From contig NZ_JODM01000013.1 of the NCBI RefSeq assembly GCF_000717995.1, positions 69,342 through 133,341 of the forward strand: a stretch of 64,000 bases of DNA, read 5' to 3'. This document shows, piece by piece, positions 10,120-18,819 of this stretch. The position numbers and the translations under genes were made by a program. Source of the stretch: Streptomyces violaceorubidus (GTDB taxonomy: Bacteria > Actinomycetota > Actinomycetes > Streptomycetales > Streptomycetaceae). Numbering within the stretch: position 1 is the stretch's first letter; each line of letters begins with the position of its first letter. The notes under the pieces were generated by a model, which saw only the letters and a list, made by a program, of their open reading frames with translations, made no database searches and was not told the origin of the DNA.

Positions 10120-10908
10120 ATGCGCACCGCCCTGCTCCAGAGCTCCGGCCGCCCCGGTTCCCCCGCCGAGAACCTCAAGGTCCTCGACGAGGCCGCGGGC
10201 CGTGCCGCCGCCGCGGGTGCCGCGCTGCTCGTCACCTCCGAGCTGTTCCTGACCGGGTACGCCATCGGCGACGCCGTCGGCGCCCTCGCCGAGCCCGCCG
10301 ACGGCGACTCGGCCGACGCGGTCGCGGAGATCACCGGGCGCCACGGCCTCGCGATCGCCTACGGCTACCCCGAGCGGGCCGGTGCGAGCGTCTTCAACTC
10401 CGTGCAGCTCATCGACGCCGACGGCACCCGTCTGGCCTGCTACCGCAAGACGCACCTCTTCGGCTGCTTCGAGCGCGACCACTTCACCCCGGGCGAGCAG
10501 CCCGTCGTCCAGGCACGGCTCGGCGAGCTCACCGTCGGCCTGATGATCTGCTACGACGTGGAGTTCCCGGAGAACGTCCGCGCCCACGCCCTGGCCGGCA
10601 CCGACCTGCTGCTCGTCCCGACCGCGCAGATGCACCCGTTCCAGTTCGTCGCCGAGTCGGTCGTGCCGGTGCGGGCCTTCGAGAACCAGATGTACGTCGC
10701 GTACGTCAACCGGGTCGGCCCCGAGGGCGAGTTCGAGTTCGTCGGCCTGTCCACCCTCGCGGGGCCCGACGGCATCGCCCGCGCCCGCGCCGGGCGGGCC
10801 GAGGAGCTGCTCCTCGCGGACGTCGACCCGGCCTTCCTGGCCGCCTCGCGCGAGGCCAACCCGTACCTGGACGACCGCCGCCCCGGCCTCTACGGCGCCC
10901 TCGCCTGA
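10120..10908 (+). CDS. davA: Nitrilase-superfamily amidase, probable 5-aminovaleramidase (DavA-like)
   Basis: 262 residues from ATG 10120 after GGTGAGGA. The catalytic triad of carbon-nitrogen hydrolases is complete: Glu41 (TSELFLTGY), Lys110 (CYRKTHLFG) and Cys144 (LMICYDVEFPENVRAHALAG). Length fits DavA (about 264). The gene 92 bp downstream is a close relative of lysine 2-monooxygenase DavB, so the expected reaction is hydrolysis of 5-aminopentanamide to 5-aminovalerate and ammonia. The family call is firm; the substrate is inferred from the pairing. Confidence 0.82.
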   Translation: MRTALLQSSGRPGSPAENLKVLDEAAGRAAAAGAALLVTSELFLTGYAIGDAVGALAEPADGDSADAVAEITGRHGLAIAYGYPERAGASVFNSVQLIDADGTRLACYRKTHLFGCFERDHFTPGEQPVVQARLGELTVGLMICYDVEFPENVRAHALAGTDLLLVPTAQMHPFQFVAESVVPVRAFENQMYVAYVNRVGPEGEFEFVGLSTLAGPDGIARARAGRAEELLLADVDPAFLAASREANPYLDDRRPGLYGALA

Positions 10909-11000
10909 GCCCCGCACCCCGCGTTCGGCCCTCCCGCTTCCTCGGTCCCCCCGTTTCCACCCGTGATCCCCGTTCCACCCGTGCAAGGAGTCCGTACCCC

Positions 11001-12698
11001 ATGACGTCCACCGTGCCCAACGCGATCGAGCACGCAGACGAGCAGCAGCCGCCGATCACCATGTTCGGGCCGGACTTCCCGTACGCGTACGACGACTTCC
11101 TCGCCCACCCCGCCGGACTCGGCCAGATACCCGCCACCGAGCACGGCACCGAGGTCGCCGTCATCGGCGGCGGCCTGTCCGGCATCGTGGCCGCCTACGA
11201 GCTGATGAAGATGGGCCTGAGGCCCGTCGTCTACGAGGCCGACCGGATCGGCGGCCGCCTGCGCACCGTCGGCTTCGACGGCTGCGACCCCTCGCTGACC
11301 GCCGAGATGGGCGCGATGCGCTTCCCGCCGTCCTCCACCGCCCTCCAGCACTACATCGACCTGGTGGGCCTTCAGACCCGGGCCTTCCCCAACCCGTTGG
11401 CCGAGGCGACCCCCTCGACGGTCGTCGACCTCAAGGGCGAGTCGCACTACGCCGAGACGCTCGACGACCTGCCGCAGGTCTACCGGGACGTCGCCGACGC
11501 CTGGGCGAAGTGCCTCGAAGAGGGCGCCGACTTCTCCGACATGAACCGCGCCCTGCGCGAGCGCGACGTCCCCCGCATCCGCGAGATCTGGGCGAAGCTG
11601 GTCGAGAAGCTGGACAACCAGACCTTCTACGGCTTCCTGTGCGACTCCGAGGCCTTCAAGTCCTTCCGGCACCGCGAGATCTTCGGCCAGGTCGGCTTCG
11701 GCACCGGCGGCTGGGACACCGACTTCCCCAACTCCATCCTGGAGATCCTCCGCGTCGTCTACACCGAGGCCGACGACCACCACCGCGGCATCGTCGGCGG
11801 CTCCCAGCAGCTGCCGCTCAGGCTCTGGGAGCGCGAGCCCGAGAAGATCGTCCACTGGCCGCACGGCACCTCGCTGAAGTCCCTGCACCGGGACGGCGAG
11901 CCCCGCCCGGCCGTGACCCGGCTGAACCGCACCGCGGGCAACCGCATCACCGTGACCGACGCGGACGGCGACATCCGCACGTACCCGGCGGCGATCTTCA
12001 CCGCCCAGTCCTGGATGCTGCTCTCGAAGATCGCCTGCGACGACTCGCTCTTCCCGATCGACCACTGGACCGCGATCGAGCGCACCCACTACATGGAGTC
12101 CAGCAAGCTCTTCGTCCCGGTCGACCGGCCCTTCTGGCTCGACAAGGACGAGGACACCGGCCGGGACGTCATGTCGATGACGCTCACCGACCGCATGACC
12201 CGCGGCACCTACCTGCTCGACGACGGCCCGGACAGGCCCGCCGTCATCTGCCTCTCCTACACGTGGTGCGACGACAGTCTGAAGTGGCTGCCGCTGTCCG
12301 CGAACGAGCGGATGGAGGTCATGCTGAAGTCGCTCGGCGAGATCTATCCGAAGGTCGACATCCGCAAGCACGTCATCGGCAACCCGGTGACGGTCTCCTG
12401 GGAGAACGAGCCCTACTTCATGGGTGCCTTCAAGGCCAACCTGCCGGGCCACTACCGCTACCAGCGCCGTCTGTTCACCCACTTCATGCAGGACCGGCTG
12501 CCCGAGGACAAGCGGGGCATCTTCCTCGCCGGCGACGACATCTCCTGGACGGCCGGCTGGGCCGAGGGCGCCGTGCAGACCGCGCTGAACGCGGTCTGGG
12601 GCGTCATGCACCACCTCGGCGGCGAGACCGACCGGACCAACCCCGGCCCGGGCGACCTCTACGAGGAGATCGCGCCGGTGGAGCTTCCCGAGGACTAG
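11001..12698 (+). CDS. davB: FAD-dependent lysine 2-monooxygenase (DavB-like)
   Basis: 565 residues from ATG 11001, with AAGGAG 10 nt upstream. The FAD dinucleotide-binding loop is VAVIGGGLSGIVAAYELMK (residues 53-70) and the C-terminal flavin motif is GIFLAGDDISWTAGWAEGAV. The opening TMFGPDFPYAYDDFLAHP and EMGAMRFPPSSTALQHY follow, as I remember it, Pseudomonas putida DavB very closely, and the length matches (about 560). Predicted reaction: L-lysine + O2 to 5-aminopentanamide + CO2 + H2O. Tryptophan 2-monooxygenase is a more distant relative. The stop TAG lies inside the target duplication of an IS inserted immediately downstream. Confidence 0.85.
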   Translation: MTSTVPNAIEHADEQQPPITMFGPDFPYAYDDFLAHPAGLGQIPATEHGTEVAVIGGGLSGIVAAYELMKMGLRPVVYEADRIGGRLRTVGFDGCDPSLTAEMGAMRFPPSSTALQHYIDLVGLQTRAFPNPLAEATPSTVVDLKGESHYAETLDDLPQVYRDVADAWAKCLEEGADFSDMNRALRERDVPRIREIWAKLVEKLDNQTFYGFLCDSEAFKSFRHREIFGQVGFGTGGWDTDFPNSILEILRVVYTEADDHHRGIVGGSQQLPLRLWEREPEKIVHWPHGTSLKSLHRDGEPRPAVTRLNRTAGNRITVTDADGDIRTYPAAIFTAQSWMLLSKIACDDSLFPIDHWTAIERTHYMESSKLFVPVDRPFWLDKDEDTGRDVMSMTLTDRMTRGTYLLDDGPDRPAVICLSYTWCDDSLKWLPLSANERMEVMLKSLGEIYPKVDIRKHVIGNPVTVSWENEPYFMGAFKANLPGHYRYQRRLFTHFMQDRLPEDKRGIFLAGDDISWTAGWAEGAVQTALNAVWGVMHHLGGETDRTNPGPGDLYEEIAPVELPED

Positions 12699-13646
12699 GT
12701 TCTGTCCGGCGGATCATGTGACCTTCCGACCGGTCGCTCGTTGGTTCGGTCATGGGTCGGGGGGATCTGACGAATCGCGAGTGGTCGTTACTGGAGCCGC
12801 ATCTGCCGCCTTCGGGTCGGCGGGGCGGCCGGTGGAATGACCACCGCACCGTGGTCAACGGCATCTTGTTTCGTGTCCGGACGGGCGTCCCTTGGCGTGA
12901 CCTGCCGGAACGCTACGGTTCGTGGAAAACCGTCTACGAACGACATCGCCGCTGGTCGGCGGACGGCACCTGGGACCAGATTCTGCATTCGGTCCAGGCC
13001 GACGCCGACCTGGCGGGGCGGATCGACTGGTCGATGGTTGGCGTCGACTCGACGTCCTGCCGGGCCCATCAGCATGCGGCCGGTGCCCGCAAGACCCGGC
13101 CGCGGGTCCCGAAAAAAGGACGACGCCCCGGCACCACCGCCCCGACGAGGGACTCGGACGCTCCCGGGGCGGCCTGACCTGCAAAATTCACCTGGCCGGC
13201 GAAGGCGGCTGCCGCCCTATGGCCCTCCTGCTCACGCCGGGCCAGTGGGGCGACGCCCCGCAGATGATCGAGGTCCTGGACCGGATCCGGGTCCCCCGAC
13301 CGCTGGGCGGACGCCCCCGGACACGGCCGGACCACGTCAGTGGCGACAAGGCATACAGCTCACGCCGCAACCGCCGCTACCTGCGAAGACGCGACATCCG
13401 GCACACGATTCCGGAACCGAAGGACCAGCGGGCCAACCGCCGCCGCAGAGGCAGCGCGGGCGGCAGGCCCACCAGCTTCGACCGTGACCGATACCGGCGG
13501 CGCAACGAGGTCGAGCGGACCATCAACCGGCTCAAGAACTCCCGCGCAGTCGCCACTCGTTACGACAAGCGGGCCTACGTCTTCCACGGCACCGTCACCG
13601 CCGCAGCAATACGCCTCTGGCTCCGCAGTGATCCGCCGGACAGAAC
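12699..13646 (+). mobile_element. IS5-family insertion sequence with 18-bp perfect inverted repeats
   Basis: Left end GTTCTGTCCGGCGGATCA (12699-12716) is the exact reverse complement of the right end (13629-13646). CTAG flanks both sides (12695-12698 and 13647-13650) and fits a 4-bp target duplication of the YTAR type known for IS5 relatives. The 948-bp element carries one transposase in two overlapping frames. Everything looks intact, so the insertion appears recent. It disrupts no gene: it sits at the davB stop codon and before the LLM oxidoreductase terminus. Confidence 0.93.
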
Positions 13647-13650
13647 CTAG
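12752..13650 (+). CDS. IS5-family transposase, two frames joined by a -1 frameshift
   Basis: Frame A runs 12752-13177 (141 residues: DUF4096-like N-terminus, WSLLEPHLPPSG, and the first catalytic Asp in VGVDSTSCRAHQHAAGA). Frame B, one base back, supplies GLGRSRGGLT, the second Asp (SGDKAYSSRRN) and the Glu (RRRNEVERTINRLKN) up to 13650. A six-A run followed by GG at 13112-13119 gives a plausible -1 slip (AAA AAA then AGG). Fused length is about 299 residues, normal for IS5 transposases. The stop TAG (13648-13650) lies outside the element, in the target duplication. Confidence 0.88.
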
Positions 13651-13702
13651 GGGACCAGAGAACCAGGGGACTAGAGGACGGGAGGAGGACGGGGCCGCGC
13701 CC

Positions 13703-13714
13703 GGGTCTAGACCC
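13703..13714. promoter_or_regulatory. Perfect palindrome GGGTCTAGACCC, DasR-site-like core
   Basis: This 12-bp palindrome contains GGTCTAGACC, the core of DasR responsive elements. It overlaps the stop codon of the minus-strand LLM oxidoreductase and is far from any promoter. It may be a non-functional or intragenic DasR site; no direct repeat or -35 element accompanies it. Confidence 0.3.
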
Positions 13715-14639
13715 CGGCCGCCCTCGCCTTCTCGTAGACCTGGGCGGCGACGTCCTTGAGCTCCTCGGCGTCGCGCAGGGTGCTCTGCAGGTCGACGAGG
13801 ATCTCGTCCAGGCCGATCTCGGCGTGCGCGACCAGGTCCTCGACGATCTGGTCGACGCCGCCCTGGAAGGGGCGGCGGTCGGATCCCTCGTAGTTCTTGG
13901 CGCTGTAGCGGGTGTTGACCCGCAGCACCGTTCGGATCGGCTCCGTACGGCCCCGCTCGGCGGCCAGCTCCCGCAGCCGCCGCCACTGCTCGGCGACGGT
14001 CGCGGCGCCCATGCCGGTCGGCAGCCAGCCGTCGGCGTGGTCGACCAGGCGGCGCCGGGCCCGGCCGCTGTCGCCCGCCGCCAGCAGGACGGGGATCGGC
14101 CGGGCGGGTTTGGGGCCGACCTCGGCGGAGGCGATTTTCGTCACCTCGCCGTCGTACACCACCGGGTCGGGACTCCACACCGCCCGGCACACCCCGATCA
14201 GCTCGTCGAGGGCGGCGCCGCGCTCGGCGAACGGCCGTACGGACGCCGCCGCGTACTCGTCGTGCGACCAGCCGGTGCCGAAGCCCGCCACCACCCGGCC
14301 GCCGCTCGCCGCGTCCAGCGAGGCCAGCGTCTTGGCGAGCTGGAACGGCACGTGCAGCGGGGCGACCAGCACGCTCGTACCCAGCCGGGCCCGCTCGGTG
14401 GCCGCGGCGGCGAGGGTGAGGGTGACCAGCGGCTCCGCCACGCCCCGGTACGTGTCCGGCCAGGGCAGGCCCTCGATGCCGTACAGCCCCTGGGTCGCGG
14501 GCTGGGGGAACAGGGCGCGCTCGAACACCCACAGGCTCTCGTAGCCCGTCCGTTCCGCCGCGCGCGCCACGTCGGGGACGTCCTTGCCGATGTCGTACTG
14601 CCGCATCTGGGGGAGGCCGAGTCCGAGCCGGGTCGTCAT
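13707..14639 (-). CDS. LLM-class (luciferase-like, probably F420-dependent) oxidoreductase
   Basis: 310 residues from ATG 14639, with GAAGGAG 8 nt upstream. It is a bacterial-luciferase-like TIM barrel: RLGLGLPQM, ERTGYESLWVFERALFP, TSVLVAPLHVPFQLAKTLASLD and VVAGFGTGWSHDEY are the standard signatures. Actinobacterial members usually use coenzyme F420, some FMN. The substrate cannot be inferred. It converges on the IS/davB side. The divergent neighbour is a DUF5995 protein on the same strand further upstream, so it is probably monocistronic. Confidence 0.88.
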   Translation of the reverse strand: MTTRLGLGLPQMRQYDIGKDVPDVARAAERTGYESLWVFERALFPQPATQGLYGIEGLPWPDTYRGVAEPLVTLTLAAAATERARLGTSVLVAPLHVPFQLAKTLASLDAASGGRVVAGFGTGWSHDEYAAASVRPFAERGAALDELIGVCRAVWSPDPVVYDGEVTKIASAEVGPKPARPIPVLLAAGDSGRARRRLVDHADGWLPTGMGAATVAEQWRRLRELAAERGRTEPIRTVLRVNTRYSAKNYEGSDRRPFQGGVDQIVEDLVAHAEIGLDEILVDLQSTLRDAEELKDVAAQVYEKARAAGV

Positions 14640-14759
14640 GCCGGGTGCTCCTTCGCAGTCGGGGTGCGAGTTGCCCATGGGTCCAACCGGTTTCAACGTA
14701 CAACGAACGTACGGTTGTTCCGTACGCGCACCGCGGCACCACGGCGGGGACCGGACGGA

Positions 14760-15455
14760 TCAATCCGGCAGCGGGGTGAGCAGCATGCGGCCCGCGAAGC
14801 CCACCGCGGCGTCCAGCCGTTCGGTCAACTCCCCGGCGACGTCCGGCAGCCGGCGCAGCGCCCACAGCGCGCGGGCCGCCGCCCAGGTGGCCTCGCGGGC
14901 GCGCTCCAGACTCCAGGAGCCGAGCAGATGGGTCAGCGGGTCGGCGATCTGGAGGAGATCGGGACCCGGCATCAGCTCGTCGCGGATGCGCTCCTCCAGC
15001 GAGACGAGGAGATCACCCACGCGGTCGAACTCGTCCTCCAGGTCGACGGGTTCGCAGCCGAGCGTACGACAGGTGTCCACCACGGCCAGCGCGAGGTCGT
15101 GGCCGATGTGCGCGTTGATGCCCGCCAGCGCGAACTGCAGGGGCCGTACCCCCGGATGGCGGCGGAACTGGAACAGGGGGCGCCAGCACGCGGGCGGACG
15201 GCGGTCCTCCTCCGCCGCGTCCACGGCGGCCAGATAGCGCTCGGCGAACCGCACGTCCAGCGCGGTCGCGGCCGGGGCGTCCGCGAACCGGCCGCCGTCG
15301 ATGTGCCGGTCGACGGCCTCCGTGACGGCCAGGTAGACGCGGTTGAAGACCGCGATCCCGTCCCGGGCCGGCAGCGCCGTGTCGAGGGCCCGCATCCGGG
15401 ACAGGACGGTGTCCACCGTCAAGGCGGCCGTCGGGACTTGCTCGCAGTGCGCCAT
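14760..15455 (-). CDS. DUF5995 family protein
   Basis: 231 residues from ATG 15455. A mostly helical cytosolic protein with the conserved block GVRPLQFALAGINAHIGHDL and a His/Asp-rich environment (IGHDLALAV, DLEDEFDRV) typical of DUF5995 proteins common in Streptomyces and Bacteroidetes. No enzymatic motif is established that I know of. It ends with LLTPLPD. It shares no close spacing with its neighbours and is divergent from the broken cellulase gene 100 bp away. Function unknown. Confidence 0.78.
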   Translation of the reverse strand: MAHCEQVPTAALTVDTVLSRMRALDTALPARDGIAVFNRVYLAVTEAVDRHIDGGRFADAPAATALDVRFAERYLAAVDAAEEDRRPPACWRPLFQFRRHPGVRPLQFALAGINAHIGHDLALAVVDTCRTLGCEPVDLEDEFDRVGDLLVSLEERIRDELMPGPDLLQIADPLTHLLGSWSLERAREATWAAARALWALRRLPDVAGELTERLDAAVGFAGRMLLTPLPD

Positions 15456-15554
15456 GGCGGCAGCGTCGCAGCTTTAGGCTGACGGCTGTGCCGGCGGGCC
15501 CGGCGCTTCCCCAGAACGGGGGAATGTGCCCGCCGCGGGGGAGGGGGATCCTAC

Positions 15555-16758
15555 GTGTCAGGCCGTCGTGCCCGACGTCCGGCAGTTCGCGGGACCGAAC
15601 GGAGGCGGGTCGCCGGCCGCGGTGCGAGGGTCGCCGCGGCGTCCGTCGTCGTCGCGGTGGGGGCCGCCGCCGGCCTGCTCACCGCGCTCGGCGACGCGGG
15701 CGGCGGGGAGACGGAGGCCGCCCGCCCGCAGGTGTCCCCTCCGGTGCGGCCGGACGCCCTGCCCGCCTCGCCGCCCTCGTCGCCGCCCCCCTCGCCCTCG
15801 CGGTCCGCGTCGCCGTCCCCGACGCCCCGGAAGCCGACTCCGGCCCCTACGCCGAGGCGGACCGCCACGAAGGAGGAACCCGGGACCACGGCCGCCGCCA
15901 CCCGGCTCTACCGGCACCCCGACTCCCAGGTCGCCGACTGGCTCCGGGCCCACCCCGGCACCCGCGCCGGGACGTCATCGCGAACCGGGTCGCCGGGCAC
16001 CCGGCCGCCGTCTGGTTCGCCGACCACACACCCGCCACGCTCACCTCCCGGGTCCGCGCCGTCACCTCCGCGGCCGCCGCCCAGGGCCGGGTGCCGGTGC
16101 TCGTGCCGTACGCATACCCGACCGCGACTGCGGAGGCCACTCCGAGGGCGGCGCGCCCGACCTCGACGCCTACGACGCCTGGATCGACCGGTTCGCCGCC
16201 GGGCTGGGCTCCGGCGAGGTGATCGTCGTGCTGGAGCCCGACTCGGTCGCCCAGTCCGCGTGCCTGTCCGCCGGGGGACGCGCGGACCGCTTCGCCTCCC
16301 TGGCCCGCGCCGGGCGGGTCATGAAGGACGCCGACCCGGCCGCCCGGGTGCACTACGACGCGGGTCACTCCGGCTGGCACGCCCCCGCCCAGCAGGCGGG
16401 CCGGCTGAAGCAGGCCGGTGCCGCCTCGGCCGACTCCTCCGACGGCGTCTTCAGCAACGTCTCCAACTTCCACACCACCGCCGACGAGGTCGGCTACGAC
16501 CGCGCGGTCCTCGACGCCCTCGGCGGCCCGGCGGGCCTCGGCGCCGTCATCGACACCAGCCGCAACGGCAACGGCGCCCCGGCCGACGGGGAGTGGTGCG
16601 ACCCGGGCGGTCGCAGACTCGGCCGCGCACCGACCCTCACCACCGGCATGGGGCGCATCGACGCCTACCTGTGGGTCAAGCTGCCCGGGGAGTCGGACGG
16701 CTGCCGCGGCGAGCCGGGGACGTTCACCCCCTCGTACGCCTACGACCTGGCGCGCTGA
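15555..16758 (+). pseudogene. Secreted GH6 cellulase / endoglucanase broken by two single-base deletions
   Basis: Translation from GTG 15555 (GGGGG 7 nt upstream) gives an N-terminal membrane/signal segment, a Pro/Thr/Ser linker and the start of a glycoside hydrolase family 6 domain (YRHPDSQVADWLRAHPG). The frame is then lost near 15960 (HPG-DPRRDV needs one extra base) and again near 16111 (VPYA-IPDRDCGG needs one more). With both bases restored the domain is complete, including DRDCGG, VVLEPDSVAQ (catalytic Asp) and the terminal GTFTPSYAYDLAR. Either a decayed gene or assembly indels. It overlaps the permease end by 19 bp. Confidence 0.88.
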
Positions 16759-18176
16759 GCACCGCCCTCACCGTCACCGCCGTTGCCCGCGCCGCCGCCT
16801 TCGGACTCCGCGTCGTACGACGACGTGCCCTCGTCGAGGAGCGGCTGCTGGGTCTTGAGGTGGGCCGGGGCGAAGGCGCGCAGCGCGTGGTAGCCGGTGA
16901 TCACGACCAGGGTGCCGAGCGCGATGCCGCTGAGGGAGAAGGTGTCGGTGAACTCCAGGCTGACGTTGCCGACGCCGATGATGATGCCCGCGGCGGCCGG
17001 TACCAGGTTCAACGGGTTGCGCAGGTCCACCTTCGCGTTGATCCAGATCTGCGCGCCGAGCAGGCCGATCATGCCGTAGAGGATGACGGTGATGCCGCCG
17101 AGCACGCCGCCCGGGATCGCGGCGACGACCGCGCCGAACTTCGGGCAGAGGCCGAAGAGCAGGGCGAATCCCGCCGCGGCCCAGTAGGCGGCCGTCGAGT
17201 AGACCCGGGTCGCGGCCATCACGCCGATGTTCTCGGAGTACGTGGTGTTGGGCGGACCGCCGACGGCGGTGGAGAGCACCGAGCCGATGCCGTCGGCGGA
17301 GATCGCCGTGCCGAGCCTGTCGTCCAGGTTGTCGCCGGTCATCTCGCCGACCGCCTTGACGTGCCCGGCGTTCTCCGCGATCAGGGCGATGACGACCGGC
17401 AGGGCGACCAGGATCGCCGACCACTCGAAGCTCGGCCCGTGGAAGGTCGGCAGCCCGACCCAGTCGGCCCGGCCCACGGCGGAGAAGTCCAGCCGCCAGT
17501 GGTCGGTGAGCTTGCCGCTGCCGTCCACCGAGTGGATCTTCCCGAAGATCCGGTCGAGGGCCCAGGACAGCACGTACCCGAAGACCAGCCCCAGGAAGAT
17601 CGCGATCCGGGACCAGAAGCCGCGCAGGCACACCACGGCCAGACCGGTGAACAGCATCACCAGCAGCGCCGTCCACTGGTCCTGCGGCCAGTAGGTGGAC
17701 GCGGTGACCGGGGCCAGGTTGAAGCCGATCAGCATCACCACGGCGCCGGTGACGACCGGCGGCATCGCGGCGTGGATGATCCGCGCCCCGAACCGCTGCA
17801 CGGCGAGCCCCACCAGGAACAGCGCGACTCCGACGACCAGGACCGCGCCGGTCACCGTGGCGCTGGTGCCGCCCTGTGCCCGGATCACTGCGGCGACGCC
17901 GACGAAGGAGAGCGAGCAGCCGAGGTAGCTGGGCACCCGGCCGCGGGTGGCGAGCAGGAAGATGACGGTCGCCACGCCCGACATCATGATCGCGAGGTTG
18001 GGGTCCAGGCCCATCAGGACCGGAGCCACGAACGACGCCCCGAACATGGCCACCACGTGCTGGGCGCCCAACCCGGCCGTGCGGGGCCACGAGAGCCGTT
18101 CGTCGGGGCGGACCACCGCTCCGGGGGCGGGCACTTTGCCATCCCCGTGCAGCTTCCAACGCACGCCGAGGTCCAT
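16740..18176 (-). CDS. NCS2-family nucleobase permease (uracil/xanthine type)
   Basis: 478 residues from ATG 18176. About 12-14 transmembrane segments in the UraA-like fold. Signatures include GLGAQHVVAMFGASFVAPVL, VALIAENAGHVKAVGEMTG with the substrate-binding Glu, and VGGPPNTTYSENIGVMAATR. It imports uracil or a related base by proton symport; UraA/PyrP relatives are closest by eye. The C-terminal tail is Gly/Glu-rich and cytoplasmic. Start chosen at the conserved MDLGVRWKLHGDGK; only a weak SD-like GAAA sequence precedes it. Monocistronic and divergent from a thioesterase gene. Confidence 0.9.
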   Translation of the reverse strand: MDLGVRWKLHGDGKVPAPGAVVRPDERLSWPRTAGLGAQHVVAMFGASFVAPVLMGLDPNLAIMMSGVATVIFLLATRGRVPSYLGCSLSFVGVAAVIRAQGGTSATVTGAVLVVGVALFLVGLAVQRFGARIIHAAMPPVVTGAVVMLIGFNLAPVTASTYWPQDQWTALLVMLFTGLAVVCLRGFWSRIAIFLGLVFGYVLSWALDRIFGKIHSVDGSGKLTDHWRLDFSAVGRADWVGLPTFHGPSFEWSAILVALPVVIALIAENAGHVKAVGEMTGDNLDDRLGTAISADGIGSVLSTAVGGPPNTTYSENIGVMAATRVYSTAAYWAAAGFALLFGLCPKFGAVVAAIPGGVLGGITVILYGMIGLLGAQIWINAKVDLRNPLNLVPAAAGIIIGVGNVSLEFTDTFSLSGIALGTLVVITGYHALRAFAPAHLKTQQPLLDEGTSSYDAESEGGGAGNGGDGEGGAQRARS

Positions 18177-18351
18177 GGTGAGGTTTCGCTTTCTCTGTGC
18201 CGAGTCTGTCCGGACCATTGTCAGGGGTGCCCGGCCATGCGGTTGACCTGCACCCTTCCCCGAAGAGTGCCCTGAGCGTCCGCTTAGGATGACGGCGGTC
18301 CCCCGTACGCCGACACCACGCGTACCACCACGCACCACCCAGGAGCACGCA

Positions 18352-18819
18352 GTGACCGCCGAAGCGCCCGCCGCCCCCGTCCCGCCCGCCGTGCCGCACG
18401 GCCGGCTCGTCCCCGTCACCGTCCACTTCGACGACCTGGACGCGCTCGGGCTGCTGCACAACGCGCGCTACCCGGTGATGGTCGAGCGGGCCTGGACGCG
18501 GTTGTGGGCCGGGTACGGCGTCCGGTTCGAGGGCGACTGGGCGGCGGCCGGCGACGCGTGCAACGCCGTCAAGGAACTCACGATCACCTACGAGGCACCG
18601 GTCACGCGGCCGGGCGCGTACGCCGTCCACCTCTGGCTGGACCGGCTCGGCACCACCGGGCTGACCTACGGCTTCCGGTTCTGCTCGGCGGACGGCGCCA
18701 CCACCTACGCCCGCGGCACCCGGGTGCTGGTCCGGCTGGACTCCGGGACGCTGCGCCCGGCGCCGTGGAGCGAGACCTTCAGGACTGCCGGTCGGGCACT
18801 TCTGCGACCGGCGCACTGA
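18352..18819 (+). CDS. Hotdog-fold acyl-CoA thioesterase
   Basis: 155 residues from GTG 18352, with AGGAG 6 nt upstream; an ATG at 18289 would add 21 low-complexity residues. The 4-hydroxybenzoyl-CoA thioesterase-like hotdog domain is plain: VTVHFDDLDALGLLHNARYPVMVERA holds the catalytic Asp and the long helix, and AVKELTITYEAPV begins the sheet. It should hydrolyse an acyl-CoA, substrate unknown. The 3' end overlaps the converging MFS gene by 41 bp. Confidence 0.85.
   Translation: MTAEAPAAPVPPAVPHGRLVPVTVHFDDLDALGLLHNARYPVMVERAWTRLWAGYGVRFEGDWAAAGDACNAVKELTITYEAPVTRPGAYAVHLWLDRLGTTGLTYGFRFCSADGATTYARGTRVLVRLDSGTLRPAPWSETFRTAGRALLRPAH

Noticed and set aside
8802..11000. Long open frame upstream of davB that fuses into it
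   Set aside because: The region up to 10908 codes for the MFS and DavA proteins in other frames; the translated product is Arg/Pro-rich noise until MTSTVPNAIE at 11001, which has AAGGAG.
11001..12698. Auxin pathway (IaaM/IaaH) reading of the oxidase/amidase pair
   Set aside because: The hydrolase belongs to the nitrilase family rather than the amidase-signature family of IaaH, and the oxidase resembles DavB more closely.
16759..18275. Open frame continuing past the cellulase on the plus strand
   Set aside because: It lies antisense to the well-supported NCS2 permease and has no domain; GC-bias artefact.
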